From Oscillospiraceae bacterium (GTDB lineage Bacteria > Bacillota > Clostridia > Oscillospirales > Ruminococcaceae): 64,000 bases of DNA. The notes below the pieces were generated by a model. That model was not told the DNA's origin. It did no database searches and was given only the letters and a program-made list of their open reading frames with translations. A program made the translations under genes and the position numbers. The DNA lies in NCBI GenBank assembly GCA_021201135.1, contig JAJQGT010000006.1:1-64000 (forward strand), given 5' to 3'. Below, one piece after another: positions 17,385-25,913 of this stretch. How positions within the stretch are numbered: position 1 is the stretch's first letter; every line of letters begins with the position of its first letter.

Positions 17385-18572
17385 ATGAAAATAAAACTCG
17401 CACTACTCTTCGGAGGCAGAAGCACCGAGCATGAGATTTCGATAATCTCGGCTCTTCAGGCTTACTCCTACTTGGATAAAGATAAGTACGACATCATTCC
17501 CATCTACATATCCAAAACCGGCGAAATGTACACCGGCGAGCATGAAGCGGATATCGAAGCTTATAAGGACATAAAGAAGCTTCTCTCAGAGAGCTACCGT
17601 GTCACTTTCGCCAGAGTCGGCGACAGGGTAGAGCTCCACAGAGTGGAAACCAAGCTTTTCCAGAAGCCTTTTGTAGACTACGTCGACATCGCTTTCCCAA
17701 TAGTTCACGGCACCAACGTCGAGGATGGAACCCTTGCCGGGTACCTCAATATGCTCGGTCTGCCGTATGTCGGCTGTGACGTTCTTTCATCCGCTCTTGG
17801 CATGGATAAATACGCCATGAAGTGTGTCTTCAAGGACAACGGAATCCCGGTTCTTGACTGCATGCTCTGCTATTCCGACGAATTCGACGAGAACCCGAAC
17901 CTCGTCATGCTCGGCATCGAGAAGAAGTTCGACTATCCCGTCATTGTCAAGCCTGTCAATCTCGGCTCCAGTATCGGTATATCAAAGGCGGATTCAAGAG
18001 AAAAGCTTGAGACTGCTCTTTCGGACGCTTTCAGGTACTCAAAGAAGATTCTCGTCGAGCGGGCTATAACGAACCTTACCGAGGTCAACTGCTCGGTTTT
18101 AGGTGACGACAGGGAAGCCGAAGCCTCAGTCTGCGAAAGACCAGTCAGTGCCGATGAAATCTTAAGCTTCAACGACAAGTACATGAGCGGCTCAAAGTCC
18201 TCAAAGGGCATGGCGAGCACCAAGCGCATTATTCCTGCGGATATCTCTCAGAAGAACACCACCGCTATTCAGGAATACGCAGTAAAGGCTTTCAAGGCTC
18301 TCGGTTGCAACGGCGTCGCCCGAATCGACTTCATGATTGATAACGACTCAGGCGAGGTCTACCTCAACGAAATCAACACCATCCCCGGCTCGCTTTCCTT
18401 CTATCTCTGGGAGCCCAAGGGTGTTAAGTACGCAGTACTCCTCGAGAGAATGATCTCCCTATCCCTCAAGCGCTACCGCGAACAGCAAAGCATTACCTAT
18501 ACCTTCGACACGAACGTCTTAAGCGGCGTCCACCTTGGCGGCACCAAGGGTGTCAAGGGCGGGAAGGTATAA
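17385..18572 (+). CDS. ddl: D-alanine--D-alanine ligase
   Basis: 395-residue ATP-grasp enzyme with the N-terminal GGRSTEHEISIISA motif, the substrate-binding VKPVNLGSSIGISK segment and the metal site EINTIPGSLSFYLW. It makes D-Ala-D-Ala for MurF next door. It carries a C-terminal tail of about 30 residues (VLSGVHLGGTKGVKGGKV) beyond the usual end. ATG at 17385 follows AAGGAAG; an in-frame upstream start lies inside murF. The ligation specificity (D-Ala versus D-lactate or D-Ser) is assumed from absence of any van genes nearby. Confidence 0.93.
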   Translation: MKIKLALLFGGRSTEHEISIISALQAYSYLDKDKYDIIPIYISKTGEMYTGEHEADIEAYKDIKKLLSESYRVTFARVGDRVELHRVETKLFQKPFVDYVDIAFPIVHGTNVEDGTLAGYLNMLGLPYVGCDVLSSALGMDKYAMKCVFKDNGIPVLDCMLCYSDEFDENPNLVMLGIEKKFDYPVIVKPVNLGSSIGISKADSREKLETALSDAFRYSKKILVERAITNLTEVNCSVLGDDREAEASVCERPVSADEILSFNDKYMSGSKSSKGMASTKRIIPADISQKNTTAIQEYAVKAFKALGCNGVARIDFMIDNDSGEVYLNEINTIPGSLSFYLWEPKGVKYAVLLERMISLSLKRYREQQSITYTFDTNVLSGVHLGGTKGVKGGKV

Positions 18573-18592
18573 TCAGCAAGGAGGAATCCGAT

Positions 18593-19420
18593 TTGGATTG
18601 GAAAACCGTCAGGAAAATCGATGCTCATGTTCATCTTGCCCCCGAGGAAACCCTCAGTTGGATTGATGGGGTGTGGAAGCACGCTGAACGTGAAGAATAC
18701 ATCCGCCTCATGGACGAATACAACGTCGAAAAAACCGTCTTGGTTCCGATAAACGAAGGGGCAACCTACTATCCCGATTGCAGTAAGACAAACCGGTGGC
18801 TTGCGGACATGATGAATTCATCCGATGGCAGATTCATCTCGTTTGCGGATGTTCTCCCAGCGGGAGGATATTTCTACGACACGGCACCATATTTTTTGGA
18901 ACAGGCTGTAAACGAATATGGCTTGAAGGGTCTGAAGCTTCACCCGTCAAACCTCGGAATCCCGGTTGATTCGCTTGAAATGGTTCCGGTGATAAGAACG
19001 GCGTGCGACCTGAAAATTCCGGTAATGATACATTCCTATCCTTTCGGCGGAACCGACTTCGACCTGTGCTCTCCTTCGAGAATCCACAACATCTCAAGAA
19101 TTTTCCCGGACGGAACCTTCATAATCTCCCATATGGGCGGCTCCCGTTGGCAGGATGCCCTCGAAGGCAAGGAGTACGTCGACATTTCTACTTACCTGCC
19201 GGAGCTCGTCCGAATCTACGGAATTGAAACCTCCAACCGCATTCTCCGCGAATTCGGCGCAGACCGCCTGATTTTCGCCACCGATTATCCTCAGGTTTAT
19301 CGAGTGGAGCCGGGAAATATCTATGAAACCTACTGCGAAATCCTCAATCAGATGGACTTCACCGACTCTGAAATCGAAAAGATAGCCTATGGCAACATCT
19401 CCGATATCTTAGGACTATAA
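18593..19420 (+). CDS. Amidohydrolase-superfamily (Amidohydro_2) protein
   Basis: 275-residue TIM-barrel metal hydrolase. It has the N-terminal DAHVHL metal motif, GLKLHPSN with a lysine and histidine, MIHSYP, ISHMGGS and the C-terminal FATDYPQV Asp, the pattern of the Amidohydro_2 (uracil decarboxylase/ACMSD-like) group. Cytoplasmic; reaction unknown. TTG start at 18593, eight bases after AAGGAGG; no ATG fits better. Co-directional with ddl with 20 bases between, and followed by a terminator. Confidence 0.82.
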   Translation: MDWKTVRKIDAHVHLAPEETLSWIDGVWKHAEREEYIRLMDEYNVEKTVLVPINEGATYYPDCSKTNRWLADMMNSSDGRFISFADVLPAGGYFYDTAPYFLEQAVNEYGLKGLKLHPSNLGIPVDSLEMVPVIRTACDLKIPVMIHSYPFGGTDFDLCSPSRIHNISRIFPDGTFIISHMGGSRWQDALEGKEYVDISTYLPELVRIYGIETSNRILREFGADRLIFATDYPQVYRVEPGNIYETYCEILNQMDFTDSEIEKIAYGNISDILGL

Positions 19421-19429
19421 GAAAAATCC

Positions 19430-19480
19430 CGTTACAAGCGAATTGTAACGACCCACCGCATTCATGCGGTGGGTCTTTTT
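19430..19480 (+). terminator. Tandem-hairpin terminator after the amidohydrolase gene
   Basis: A first hairpin CGTTACAA/TTGTAACG (19430-19450) is followed directly by ACCCACCGCA/TGCGGTGGGT (19451-19474) and CTTTTT. The second is a textbook intrinsic terminator. Confidence 0.88.
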
Positions 19481-19490
19481 ATGCCCAATT

Positions 19491-19527
19491 ATTAAGAACT
19501 ATTAAGATTTGATTAAGATTTCTTAAT
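19491..19527. promoter_or_regulatory. Direct-repeat operator, three ATTAAG half sites
   Basis: ATTAAG at 19491-19496, 19501-19506 and 19512-19517 (10- and 11-bp period), with an inverted CTTAAT at 19522-19527. Positions 19501-19521 are identical to 3009-3029. The element ends just before the -35 box of the lipoprotein/ABC operon, the normal place for an OmpR/PhoB-type activator. Resembles the CiaR site architecture; the regulator itself is not in this window. Confidence 0.55.
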
Positions 19528-19532
19528 ATTTA

Positions 19533-19560
19533 TTGACTTGCAGGAAATGCGAGGTGTAAA
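19533..19560 (+). promoter_or_regulatory. Promoter of the lipoprotein-ABC operon
   Basis: TTGACT (19533-19538), 16 bases, TGTAAA (19555-19560). The -10 is poor, consistent with dependence on the activator-like repeats immediately upstream. Confidence 0.45.
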
Positions 19561-19593
19561 CTTGACGTATCAAACCCGAAAGGAAACATGATT

Positions 19594-20217
19594 ATGAAAA
19601 GAATTTTTGCAATTATTCTCTCGCTCGTCCTTACAATTTCCCTCGTCGGTTGCGGCTCGGAGGATATGATGTACTCAGAAAGCAATGCAAGCTCCGATAG
19701 TTCGTACTCTATCCCATATTATGTGGCAGAAACCGACAGCGCCATCTATGTCGACTGCAATGTGAATTCCGTAAACGTTGAAGAGGGGAAGATAACCTCC
19801 GTCTCGGAGCTCGGCAAAATCAACGACTGGTATTCAGCACTTTCTGATGACGGAACAATTGCCGATGGCTATGTTTTTGTAACTGTTGGGGTCACGCTCA
19901 ATAGCCCCGAAACCATCGACTCCCTCAGCCTGTCCTGTTTCTGGCTCTGCTACGGAAAATCGAGCAAGAACTACGATTTCAAGGAGCCGAGCTACATCAG
20001 TGACTCAGCTGCTCCCGATGATGTGCACAACGCTATGACTGTAAACGTCACTGCAAACGAGGACAAAACCGTTACGATAGGCTATCTCATGGCGAAATCG
20101 GGGCTCGAAGACTCGAAATATATCGCTTTGGGTGCGGCATTCACCGACTTCGGCGATGATGGCAACTACACGAATCCGCTTATCAAGCTTGCCGACAGCC
20201 TGGAGGAGCTTTCATGA
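19594..20217 (+). CDS. Putative lipoprotein, first gene of an ABC operon
   Basis: 207 residues with a lipoprotein signal (MKRIFAIILS..., lipobox LVGC, Cys20), a Ser-rich linker and a beta-rich domain of about 150 residues in the style of DUF4352/telokin-like extracellular domains (TVGVTLNSPETIDSLSLSCFWL, MTVNVTANEDKTVTIGYL). Function unknown. The ATG at 19594 is nine bases after AAAGGA; an ATG two codons earlier is too close to that site. Its stop overlaps the next gene (ATGA), so it is coupled to the ABC-2 permeases and probably works with them at the cell surface. Confidence 0.72.
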   Translation: MKRIFAIILSLVLTISLVGCGSEDMMYSESNASSDSSYSIPYYVAETDSAIYVDCNVNSVNVEEGKITSVSELGKINDWYSALSDDGTIADGYVFVTVGVTLNSPETIDSLSLSCFWLCYGKSSKNYDFKEPSYISDSAAPDDVHNAMTVNVTANEDKTVTIGYLMAKSGLEDSKYIALGAAFTDFGDDGNYTNPLIKLADSLEELS

Positions 20218-21056
20218 AAGCGGCACTGAAATTAGAGCTTCGTAGGCTATTTTCATCAAAAGAGCTGTACATAGCTCTCGCCATAGGGCTTGCATTGGTC
20301 GTCTGGCTGTTTGTGCATGAGGTTTTGGAATCGGTGCGCTTTGCGGAAGAATATGCCCTCTATGGCGACAAGATTTCCGGCTATCTCCATTACCCGAAAA
20401 CGGTATTTAATTCCTCGATTGAGCTCGAATATGATGCCCTCCCGCCGATACTTCTTTATCTTCTATTCCCGATAATAGCGGCGTTTCCTTATGCGTCGAC
20501 CTATTGCAAGGACAAGAAAAGCGGCTATCTCAAGAACCTTTTAGTCAGAATTGACCGCAAAGATTGCTTCATGGCGAAGTACATAGTGTCATTCTTAAGT
20601 GGATTCTTCGTGAGTGGAGTGATTTTGCTGGCAAGTTTAGGACTTACCATGCTCGTCTTCCCGATGCTCATTCCCGAAGCAGTCACGCAGAACTATTATG
20701 TCCGGTCCGGCAATATGTGGGGAGAGCTCTTCTACACAATGCCGATGCTATACACTCTTCTATATATCATGATTGACATGCTCTGGTGCGGGTGTATGGC
20801 GAGCTTCGCATTGCTTTTAAGCACCTTCACCCGCTCGGCATTCTTAGCCGTCACCGGAAGCTTCATCGTTTTCGAAGTCTTGGATTATGTCCTCTCGCTC
20901 TTCTCGCTATCGCAGTTCAGTCCTATCACTTTTTTAAGACCGATTCAGACCTGCGATGGCATAAATTTATGGATTATCCTGACCGAATTCGTAGTCATCA
21001 TGGCGGCAAGCTTCATCGGATTTTACTTTTTGGAGCGCAAGAAAGATGTATTTTAA
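20214..21056 (+). CDS. ABC-2 type permease subunit 1
   Basis: 280-residue membrane protein with six predicted hydrophobic helices and a large first extracellular segment (about residues 40-85), the layout of ABC-2 family permeases used in bacteriocin self-protection or peptide/lipid export. No catalytic motifs. It overlaps the lipoprotein gene by 4 bases and the next permease gene by 11, so the three are made together. Confidence 0.8.
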   Translation: MKAALKLELRRLFSSKELYIALAIGLALVVWLFVHEVLESVRFAEEYALYGDKISGYLHYPKTVFNSSIELEYDALPPILLYLLFPIIAAFPYASTYCKDKKSGYLKNLLVRIDRKDCFMAKYIVSFLSGFFVSGVILLASLGLTMLVFPMLIPEAVTQNYYVRSGNMWGELFYTMPMLYTLLYIMIDMLWCGCMASFALLLSTFTRSAFLAVTGSFIVFEVLDYVLSLFSLSQFSPITFLRPIQTCDGINLWIILTEFVVIMAASFIGFYFLERKKDVF

Positions 21057-21831
21057 ATATGACCTGAAAGTCGGCTTCCTCAGAGATTTACCGAAGCTAC
21101 TTATACTCGTTGGCATAGTTTTGGTCGCAAATATCTCGCTGTTCAGATATGCCGAACTGTTTTCTCTTAATCTGGGAAGTCTCGATTATATCCTGTATCT
21201 CACAAAGTCCATAGCACCATTCCCGCAAAGCGGCGAGGAGTTCAGATTTCCCGTAGTTTGGTATCTCATACAGCTATATCCCATGTGGATGGTCGGCAGA
21301 TACCCGTTTTCTTCCGTCTACGACAACCACGGTGCAGGCGTCCTGATATACGGCGGCTCGAGGTCAAGATGGTATCTCTCAAAAGTAGTGTGGATAGCAT
21401 TGACGGTGCTTGCATATTATCTCACAATGATTATAACTTCGCTTGCATTCTGTTTGTTAGCAGGCGTCCCGATTTCGTGGGAGATTAATCTTCTTGAACT
21501 TACAGAAGAGTTTTCGAGCGTGGCGCTATTTCTCCCGATAGTAACATCATTCGTAACGGAAGTATTTCAGCTATTCCTGATGACACTTACCACACCCATA
21601 ATCAGCTTCTTCTTGGTAGCCGCCATCTCCGCGGCATCAACCTATGTAACAAGCCCGATTCTCTTTACAAACTGTTCCCAGCTTTTAAAGCTTTCGGCAT
21701 TTTCGGAGGACGGAATTGGAACCGGTGAAGGCTATTTAACCCTACTGATAGTATTTGCACTCAGCCTTGCGGCGGGACTTATAATTTTTAACCGGCGGGA
21801 CATTTTGAAAAGCCAGAGAGATGAGGAATAA
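21046..21831 (+). CDS. ABC-2 type permease subunit 2
   Basis: 261-residue membrane protein with about six hydrophobic helices, similar in plan to the preceding permease but of different sequence, so the transporter is likely a heterodimeric membrane part with one ATPase. It overlaps the upstream gene by 11 bases and ends two bases before the ATPase gene. Confidence 0.78.
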   Translation: MYFKYDLKVGFLRDLPKLLILVGIVLVANISLFRYAELFSLNLGSLDYILYLTKSIAPFPQSGEEFRFPVVWYLIQLYPMWMVGRYPFSSVYDNHGAGVLIYGGSRSRWYLSKVVWIALTVLAYYLTMIITSLAFCLLAGVPISWEINLLELTEEFSSVALFLPIVTSFVTEVFQLFLMTLTTPIISFFLVAAISAASTYVTSPILFTNCSQLLKLSAFSEDGIGTGEGYLTLLIVFALSLAAGLIIFNRRDILKSQRDEE

Positions 21832-21833
21832 AT

Positions 21834-22463
21834 ATGATTTTAGAACTACAAAACGTAACGAAAACAATAAAAGGCGTGACGGTCTTAGATAACATCAGCC
21901 TCACCATGCAGGGCGGCAAAGTCTACGGCTTCCAGGGCAAGAACGGAAGCGGCAAAACGATGCTCATGCGCCTTATCTGCGGACTCATCAAACCTACGAG
22001 CGGGCAGGTCATCATAAATGGCGAAACCTTGGGCAAAGACATCTCATTCCCAAGAAGTGTCGGAGTGTTGATTGAGAATCCGTCGTTTCTCCCAGAATGC
22101 ACAGCACTCAGAAATCTCAGGCTTTTAAGCGACCTGCGAGACCATCTTTCCGACAACGAGCTCAAAGCCGTTCTTTTCGACGTAGGTCTCGACCCGGAAG
22201 ATAAGCGTAAATACCGCAGTTTTTCACTTGGCATGAAGCAAAAGCTCGGCATAGCCGCCGCAGTCATGGGAATCCCCGAGCTCGTCATCTTAGATGAACC
22301 AATCAACGCCGTCGATGATGCCGGGGTAGGGAATATCCGCAAAATTCTCATGAGGCTCAAAGAGAGCGGTTCCCTTATCATCGTCGCCTGCCACGACAGG
22401 GAAGAGTTAGAACTCATCTCCGACGAAATCCTCAAAATCGACGCAGGGAGGATTGTCCCATGA
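21834..22463 (+). CDS. ABC transporter ATPase subunit
   Basis: 209-residue ABC ATPase, on the short side. Walker A GKNGSGKT is at 35-42, the signature is SLGMKQKLGIA (SLGMK in place of SGGQ, as in many ABC-2 ATPases of the drug/bacteriocin-resistance type), and Walker B LVILDEPINAVDD follows, with the switch histidine in VACHDRE. It drives the two permeases upstream. It ends with a 4-base overlap with the next gene; the usual C-terminal regulatory tail of these ATPases is absent. Confidence 0.9.
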   Translation: MILELQNVTKTIKGVTVLDNISLTMQGGKVYGFQGKNGSGKTMLMRLICGLIKPTSGQVIINGETLGKDISFPRSVGVLIENPSFLPECTALRNLRLLSDLRDHLSDNELKAVLFDVGLDPEDKRKYRSFSLGMKQKLGIAAAVMGIPELVILDEPINAVDDAGVGNIRKILMRLKESGSLIIVACHDREELELISDEILKIDAGRIVP

Positions 22464-22981
22464 AGCGAATTATAGCCATAATTGCCACACTTGCCATAGC
22501 CTTCACCATAAGGGTCGTCTATGTAAACGCCTTTGAATACCGCTTCACCGAGAAAGTCGTTTACTCCACCGGCGAGACCTTCACTCTTCACGACTTGGAG
22601 CTCACCTGCACCAACGACGGCATCTATTCTTCCGAAGAGCTCGCAAGGATTTACGGCGAAGAAGTCCTAAACTACTCCGACGAATCCGACCTGATTCTGA
22701 CCCTCGAAATCACCAACCTGACGGATGAGCCTCAGACCCTCGACCTCACCTCCTTCCGCATGCAGTATGCCTTCACCTCCGGCGGAGGCATTAACCCTTA
22801 TCTCTTCGGCTATCTGAATGATGGCATCGGCGGCTCTAAATGCACGATAGAATCCGGCAAAACGGTCACCGTCCTCCTCCCATACCCCTACGACTGGGAC
22901 ACCCTCGGCTCCGAGAAGCCCTACGACCTCGTCCTGTCCCTCTATCCCGAGAATGTGAGGGTGAGGGTAGTAGAGAAGTGA
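22460..22981 (+). CDS. Secreted or membrane-anchored protein of unknown family
   Basis: 173 residues. One N-terminal hydrophobic helix (IIAIIATLAIAFTIRVVYV), without a lipobox, is followed by an extracellular beta-rich domain (LTLEITNLTDEPQTLDLTSF..., GKTVTVLLPYPYD) that again resembles DUF4352-like Ig-fold domains, as does the lipoprotein opening this operon. It starts within the stop of the ATPase gene. The operon therefore has an extracytoplasmic beta-domain protein at each end of a three-gene transporter. Function unknown. Confidence 0.65.
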   Translation: MKRIIAIIATLAIAFTIRVVYVNAFEYRFTEKVVYSTGETFTLHDLELTCTNDGIYSSEELARIYGEEVLNYSDESDLILTLEITNLTDEPQTLDLTSFRMQYAFTSGGGINPYLFGYLNDGIGGSKCTIESGKTVTVLLPYPYDWDTLGSEKPYDLVLSLYPENVRVRVVEK

Positions 22982-23067
22982 TCAGTATCAATAAAATCCC
23001 TCCCGCTCAGTATTATTTCCCCAATCCCGGCAAAAATAATGGAAGTATTGCTTGAGGAGATGGTTTT

Positions 23068-23541
23068 ATGTGGGGAAGAAGTGCGGCGGTTTCAGTGGTC
23101 AAGCGGATGGTGATATTTGTTACCGGTGGACTCACTTATGGGTTACTAGAGATTATCTGGCGGGGATATACGCATATTTCGATGTTTCTGGTCGGCGGGC
23201 TGTGCCTTGTGATTATCGGGAGCATGGACGAGGGCGGGGAAGCTCCTTGTCTTCTGTTGCAGGCTTGCCTCGGGAGTATGACTATAACGGTGATGGAGTT
23301 CACTTCCGGGGTGATAGTGAATCTTGTAATGGGGCTTGAAGTCTGGGACTACTCGTCACTGCCGTTTAATATAATGGGGCAGATATGCCTGCCGTATTCT
23401 GTGCTGTGGCTTATGCTGTCGATTCCGGCTATATATTATGAAGATATTTTAAGGCATTTTCTTTTCGGAGAGAGCATCCCGCATCAGAGATGGCTTCCCG
23501 AATTGCTGATATCTGAAAATTCGCCGAAAAAGGCGAAATAA
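23068..23541 (+). CDS. CmpB-like multi-pass membrane protein (putative ABC transporter permease family)
   Basis: 157 residues with four hydrophobic helices. The segments LTYGLLEIIWRGYTHISM and a hydrophilic C terminus resemble the PF06541-type family labelled ABC_trans_CmpB, whose role is not established. GAGGAG precedes the ATG by eight bases. It lies 86 bases after the previous operon with no clear terminator between, so it may be co-transcribed. Family assignment is from memory of its pattern. Confidence 0.6.
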   Translation: MWGRSAAVSVVKRMVIFVTGGLTYGLLEIIWRGYTHISMFLVGGLCLVIIGSMDEGGEAPCLLLQACLGSMTITVMEFTSGVIVNLVMGLEVWDYSSLPFNIMGQICLPYSVLWLMLSIPAIYYEDILRHFLFGESIPHQRWLPELLISENSPKKAK

Positions 23542-23553
23542 CGGGCAAAATCA

Positions 23554-23582
23554 TTGACTTTTCAGCCTCGTTGTGCTATTCT
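23554..23582 (+). promoter_or_regulatory. Promoter of the aminopeptidase gene
   Basis: TTGACT (23554-23559), 17 bases, TATTCT (23577-23582) with an extended TGC before the -10. A small hairpin GCGGA/TCCGC (23593-23607) would lie at the start of the mRNA. Confidence 0.72.
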
Positions 23583-23628
23583 TTTTATTTGAGCGGATAT
23601 GTTCCGCAATGTATAACGCCGAAAGGAA

Positions 23629-24876
23629 ATGGTACTTACGAAAAAATCAACTATAAAAAAGTACGCCAAGCTCATAGTAAGAGTTGGCGCAAATGTCCAG
23701 AAGGGTCAGACCGTTCAGGTTTATGCCGATGTAGATCAGGCTGAGTTTGCGGCTCTCGTTGTCGACGAGGCCTACAAGGCAGGCGCAAAGAAGGTCAATG
23801 TCGAGTGGGGCTGTGATGCTGTAACCAAGCTCAACTACAGACACGCTTCCGTAAAGACCCTTTCAACTATTCTTCCTTGGCAGGAAGAGAAGATGAAGTG
23901 GCAGAGCGAGGAGCTTCCCGCAAGAATCATGATTGAGTCGAGCGACCCCGATGGTCTCAAGGGCATCAACATGGAGAAGATGCAGAAGGCTTCCCGTGCA
24001 AGATACAAGGTTTCAAAGCCCTATTCCGAGAAGATGGAGAACCGCCATCAGTGGACTATCGCCGCTGTTCCGGGTGAGGCTTGGGCAAAGAAGGTATTCC
24101 CTGGACTCCGCAAGAATCAGGCTGTCGAAAAGCTCTGGCAGGCAATTCTTGAGACCGTTTATGTCACCGACGATAACGACCCGATTGAAGTATGGAATCA
24201 GGTAAACGAGGACTTCAAGACCAAGTGCGCTAAGCTCAACGATTATCACTTCGAGAGGCTTGAATATAAGTCCTCAAACGGCACCGACTTCAAGGTCTGG
24301 CTGATGCCCAAGGGCAGATGGTGCGGTGGCGGAGAGACCGACCTTAACGGCAGATACTTCAACCCGAACATGCCCACTATCGAGGTATTCACCACCCCCG
24401 AAAAGGGCAAGGCGGAGGGAAAAGTTGTCTCCACAAAGCCCCTTTCCTATCAGGGTCAGCTCATCGAGAACTTCTGGTTTGAGTTCAAGGACGGCAAGGT
24501 TGTCGATTACGGTGCAGAGAAGGGCAAGGAGCTTCTTGAGAAGATGGTCACCATGGACGAAGGCGCTTCCATGATTGGCGAGGTCGCACTCGTCCCCTGT
24601 GAGTCTCCTATCAACAAGCAGAACATCCTCTATTATAACACCCTCTTTGATGAGAACGCAAGCTGTCATATCGCTCTCGGCAGAGGCTTCAACGACTGCG
24701 TTGAGGGCTTTGAGGACCTTAAGAAGGAAGACTTCGACGCCATGGGCGTAAACGACTCGATGATTCATGTCGACTTCATGGTCGGAGCACCCGATATGTC
24801 GATTGTCGGCTACACCCACGACGGTCAGGCTGTCCAGATTTTCGAAAACGGCAACTTCACCGCAGAATTCAACTGA
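23629..24876 (+). CDS. M29-family metallo-aminopeptidase
   Basis: 415-residue cytoplasmic aminopeptidase of the thermophilic-type M29 family. The metal ligands and catalytic residues sit in recognisable blocks: Glu in MPTIEVFTTP, Glu in MIGEVALVP, His in ASCHIALGRGF, and His and Asp in MIHVDFMVG. It removes N-terminal residues from peptides using two metal ions. The only start in this frame is ATG at 23629, but the GAAAGG site is just two bases before it, an unusually short spacing. Single gene between its own promoter and terminator. Confidence 0.93.
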   Translation: MVLTKKSTIKKYAKLIVRVGANVQKGQTVQVYADVDQAEFAALVVDEAYKAGAKKVNVEWGCDAVTKLNYRHASVKTLSTILPWQEEKMKWQSEELPARIMIESSDPDGLKGINMEKMQKASRARYKVSKPYSEKMENRHQWTIAAVPGEAWAKKVFPGLRKNQAVEKLWQAILETVYVTDDNDPIEVWNQVNEDFKTKCAKLNDYHFERLEYKSSNGTDFKVWLMPKGRWCGGGETDLNGRYFNPNMPTIEVFTTPEKGKAEGKVVSTKPLSYQGQLIENFWFEFKDGKVVDYGAEKGKELLEKMVTMDEGASMIGEVALVPCESPINKQNILYYNTLFDENASCHIALGRGFNDCVEGFEDLKKEDFDAMGVNDSMIHVDFMVGAPDMSIVGYTHDGQAVQIFENGNFTAEFN

Positions 24877-24894
24877 TTTTATTCGTAGTAATTC

Positions 24895-24930
24895 AAAAGC
24901 CCGCAGATTCAAAACCTGCGGGCTTTTATG
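24895..24930 (+). terminator. Bidirectional terminator after the aminopeptidase gene
   Basis: AAAAGCCCGCAG (24895-24906) pairs with CTGCGGGCTTTT (24916-24927). The A and T runs at both ends let it serve the converging regulator gene at 24938 too. Confidence 0.88.
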
Positions 24931-24937
24931 CTATGAT

Positions 24938-25810
24938 TTATCGCTTTCTTTTAAACTTCTTTAGGAAGAATATCCCCGAGATAACGCCGGGAATTCCAAT
25001 CCACAATATTATAGTTACTGTTGCAATAACGGCAGGATAGTCTATCGTCAGATATGAGGCGATGAATAATATCGTAAGCGGTAATGATATTATCCCGATA
25101 ACTTTGTGAGCCAAATTCCATGTGTCCTCATCTGCCATTGTCCACGGTAGCCTTAACCCAGTATGATTGGTGAATGGAAGACGATGGCTTATAATCCCTC
25201 CTACAAACATAACTGTAGCCATTAACAGCATCGCAAATATTTCTTCTATCTTCTCAGAATCAGAGATTACATCGGATTTTATAATAATTGCGAACATAAG
25301 ACACAGTGCCAGTAGGCATATATCGAAGATAGTTGTAAATCGAACAGCATTCTTTTTAGAATAGTCTTCGGACTCGGTCAGCAAATCTATATTCTTGTAG
25401 AGTATTATGCAAGCCAAAAGTAAAAGCACTATTGACACGACCATTGAGACGATTTCATTGCCTATACTTAGCATCGTTATCAACGAAACGAAGGAAATGA
25501 ATATTATCCAACCTCGAACTTTTGCTATATCCTGCATACGGGATTTTTTCATGTTCTCGGTTTTGAGTTCTTTCCTTAGCTCGGAAATTTCCAATGACAA
25601 GTCTTCATTATGAATGTCCGACACTCCGAGAAGTCGGTTGACAGGAACATCGAGAAGTTCCGCCATTCTGATAAGGATGTCGGCGTCCGGCACTGATAAA
25701 TTATTTTCCCACTTAGATACGGTTTGTCTCACTACTCCAAGCTTTTCAGCCAGTTCTTCCTGACTCATCCCCGATTCAATCCGGCATAGTTTAATGTTTT
25801 CGCTTATCAT
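24938..25810 (-). CDS. HTH (Xre-type) regulator fused to an SdpI-like membrane domain
   Basis: 290 residues. Residues 1-62 form a Cro/CI-type helix-turn-helix (SQEELAEKLGVVRQTVSKWE). A charged linker follows, then about six hydrophobic helices from residue 98 on. Residues 218-236 (GLRLPWTMADEDTWNLAHK) match the conserved block of SdpI, the immunity/signalling protein of the Bacillus sporulation-delay toxin. It is a membrane-tethered DNA-binding protein that could join toxin sensing or immunity to transcription in one chain. No toxin gene is visible nearby. Its promoter overlaps TTACTA/TAGTAA repeats that could be its own operator. Confidence 0.82.
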   Translation of the reverse strand: MISENIKLCRIESGMSQEELAEKLGVVRQTVSKWENNLSVPDADILIRMAELLDVPVNRLLGVSDIHNEDLSLEISELRKELKTENMKKSRMQDIAKVRGWIIFISFVSLITMLSIGNEIVSMVVSIVLLLLACIILYKNIDLLTESEDYSKKNAVRFTTIFDICLLALCLMFAIIIKSDVISDSEKIEEIFAMLLMATVMFVGGIISHRLPFTNHTGLRLPWTMADEDTWNLAHKVIGIISLPLTILFIASYLTIDYPAVIATVTIILWIGIPGVISGIFFLKKFKRKR

Positions 25811-25843
25811 ATCCTCACCTCAACTGTAATTTTTACTATAATG

Positions 25844-25872
25844 ATTATACACGGTAGTAACGTCAAAGGCAA
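25844..25872 (-). promoter_or_regulatory. Promoter of the HTH-SdpI gene, with possible operator
   Basis: Minus strand TTGCCT (25867-25872), 17 bases, TATAAT (25844-25849). The inverted pair TTACTA/TAGTAA (plus coordinates about 25833-25860, 16 bases between arms) surrounds the -10, a plausible autoregulatory site for a Cro-type protein. Confidence 0.6.
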
Positions 25873-25913
25873 GCAACTAAAATTAACATCTGCATTTAAA
25901 ATCGATAGATGCC

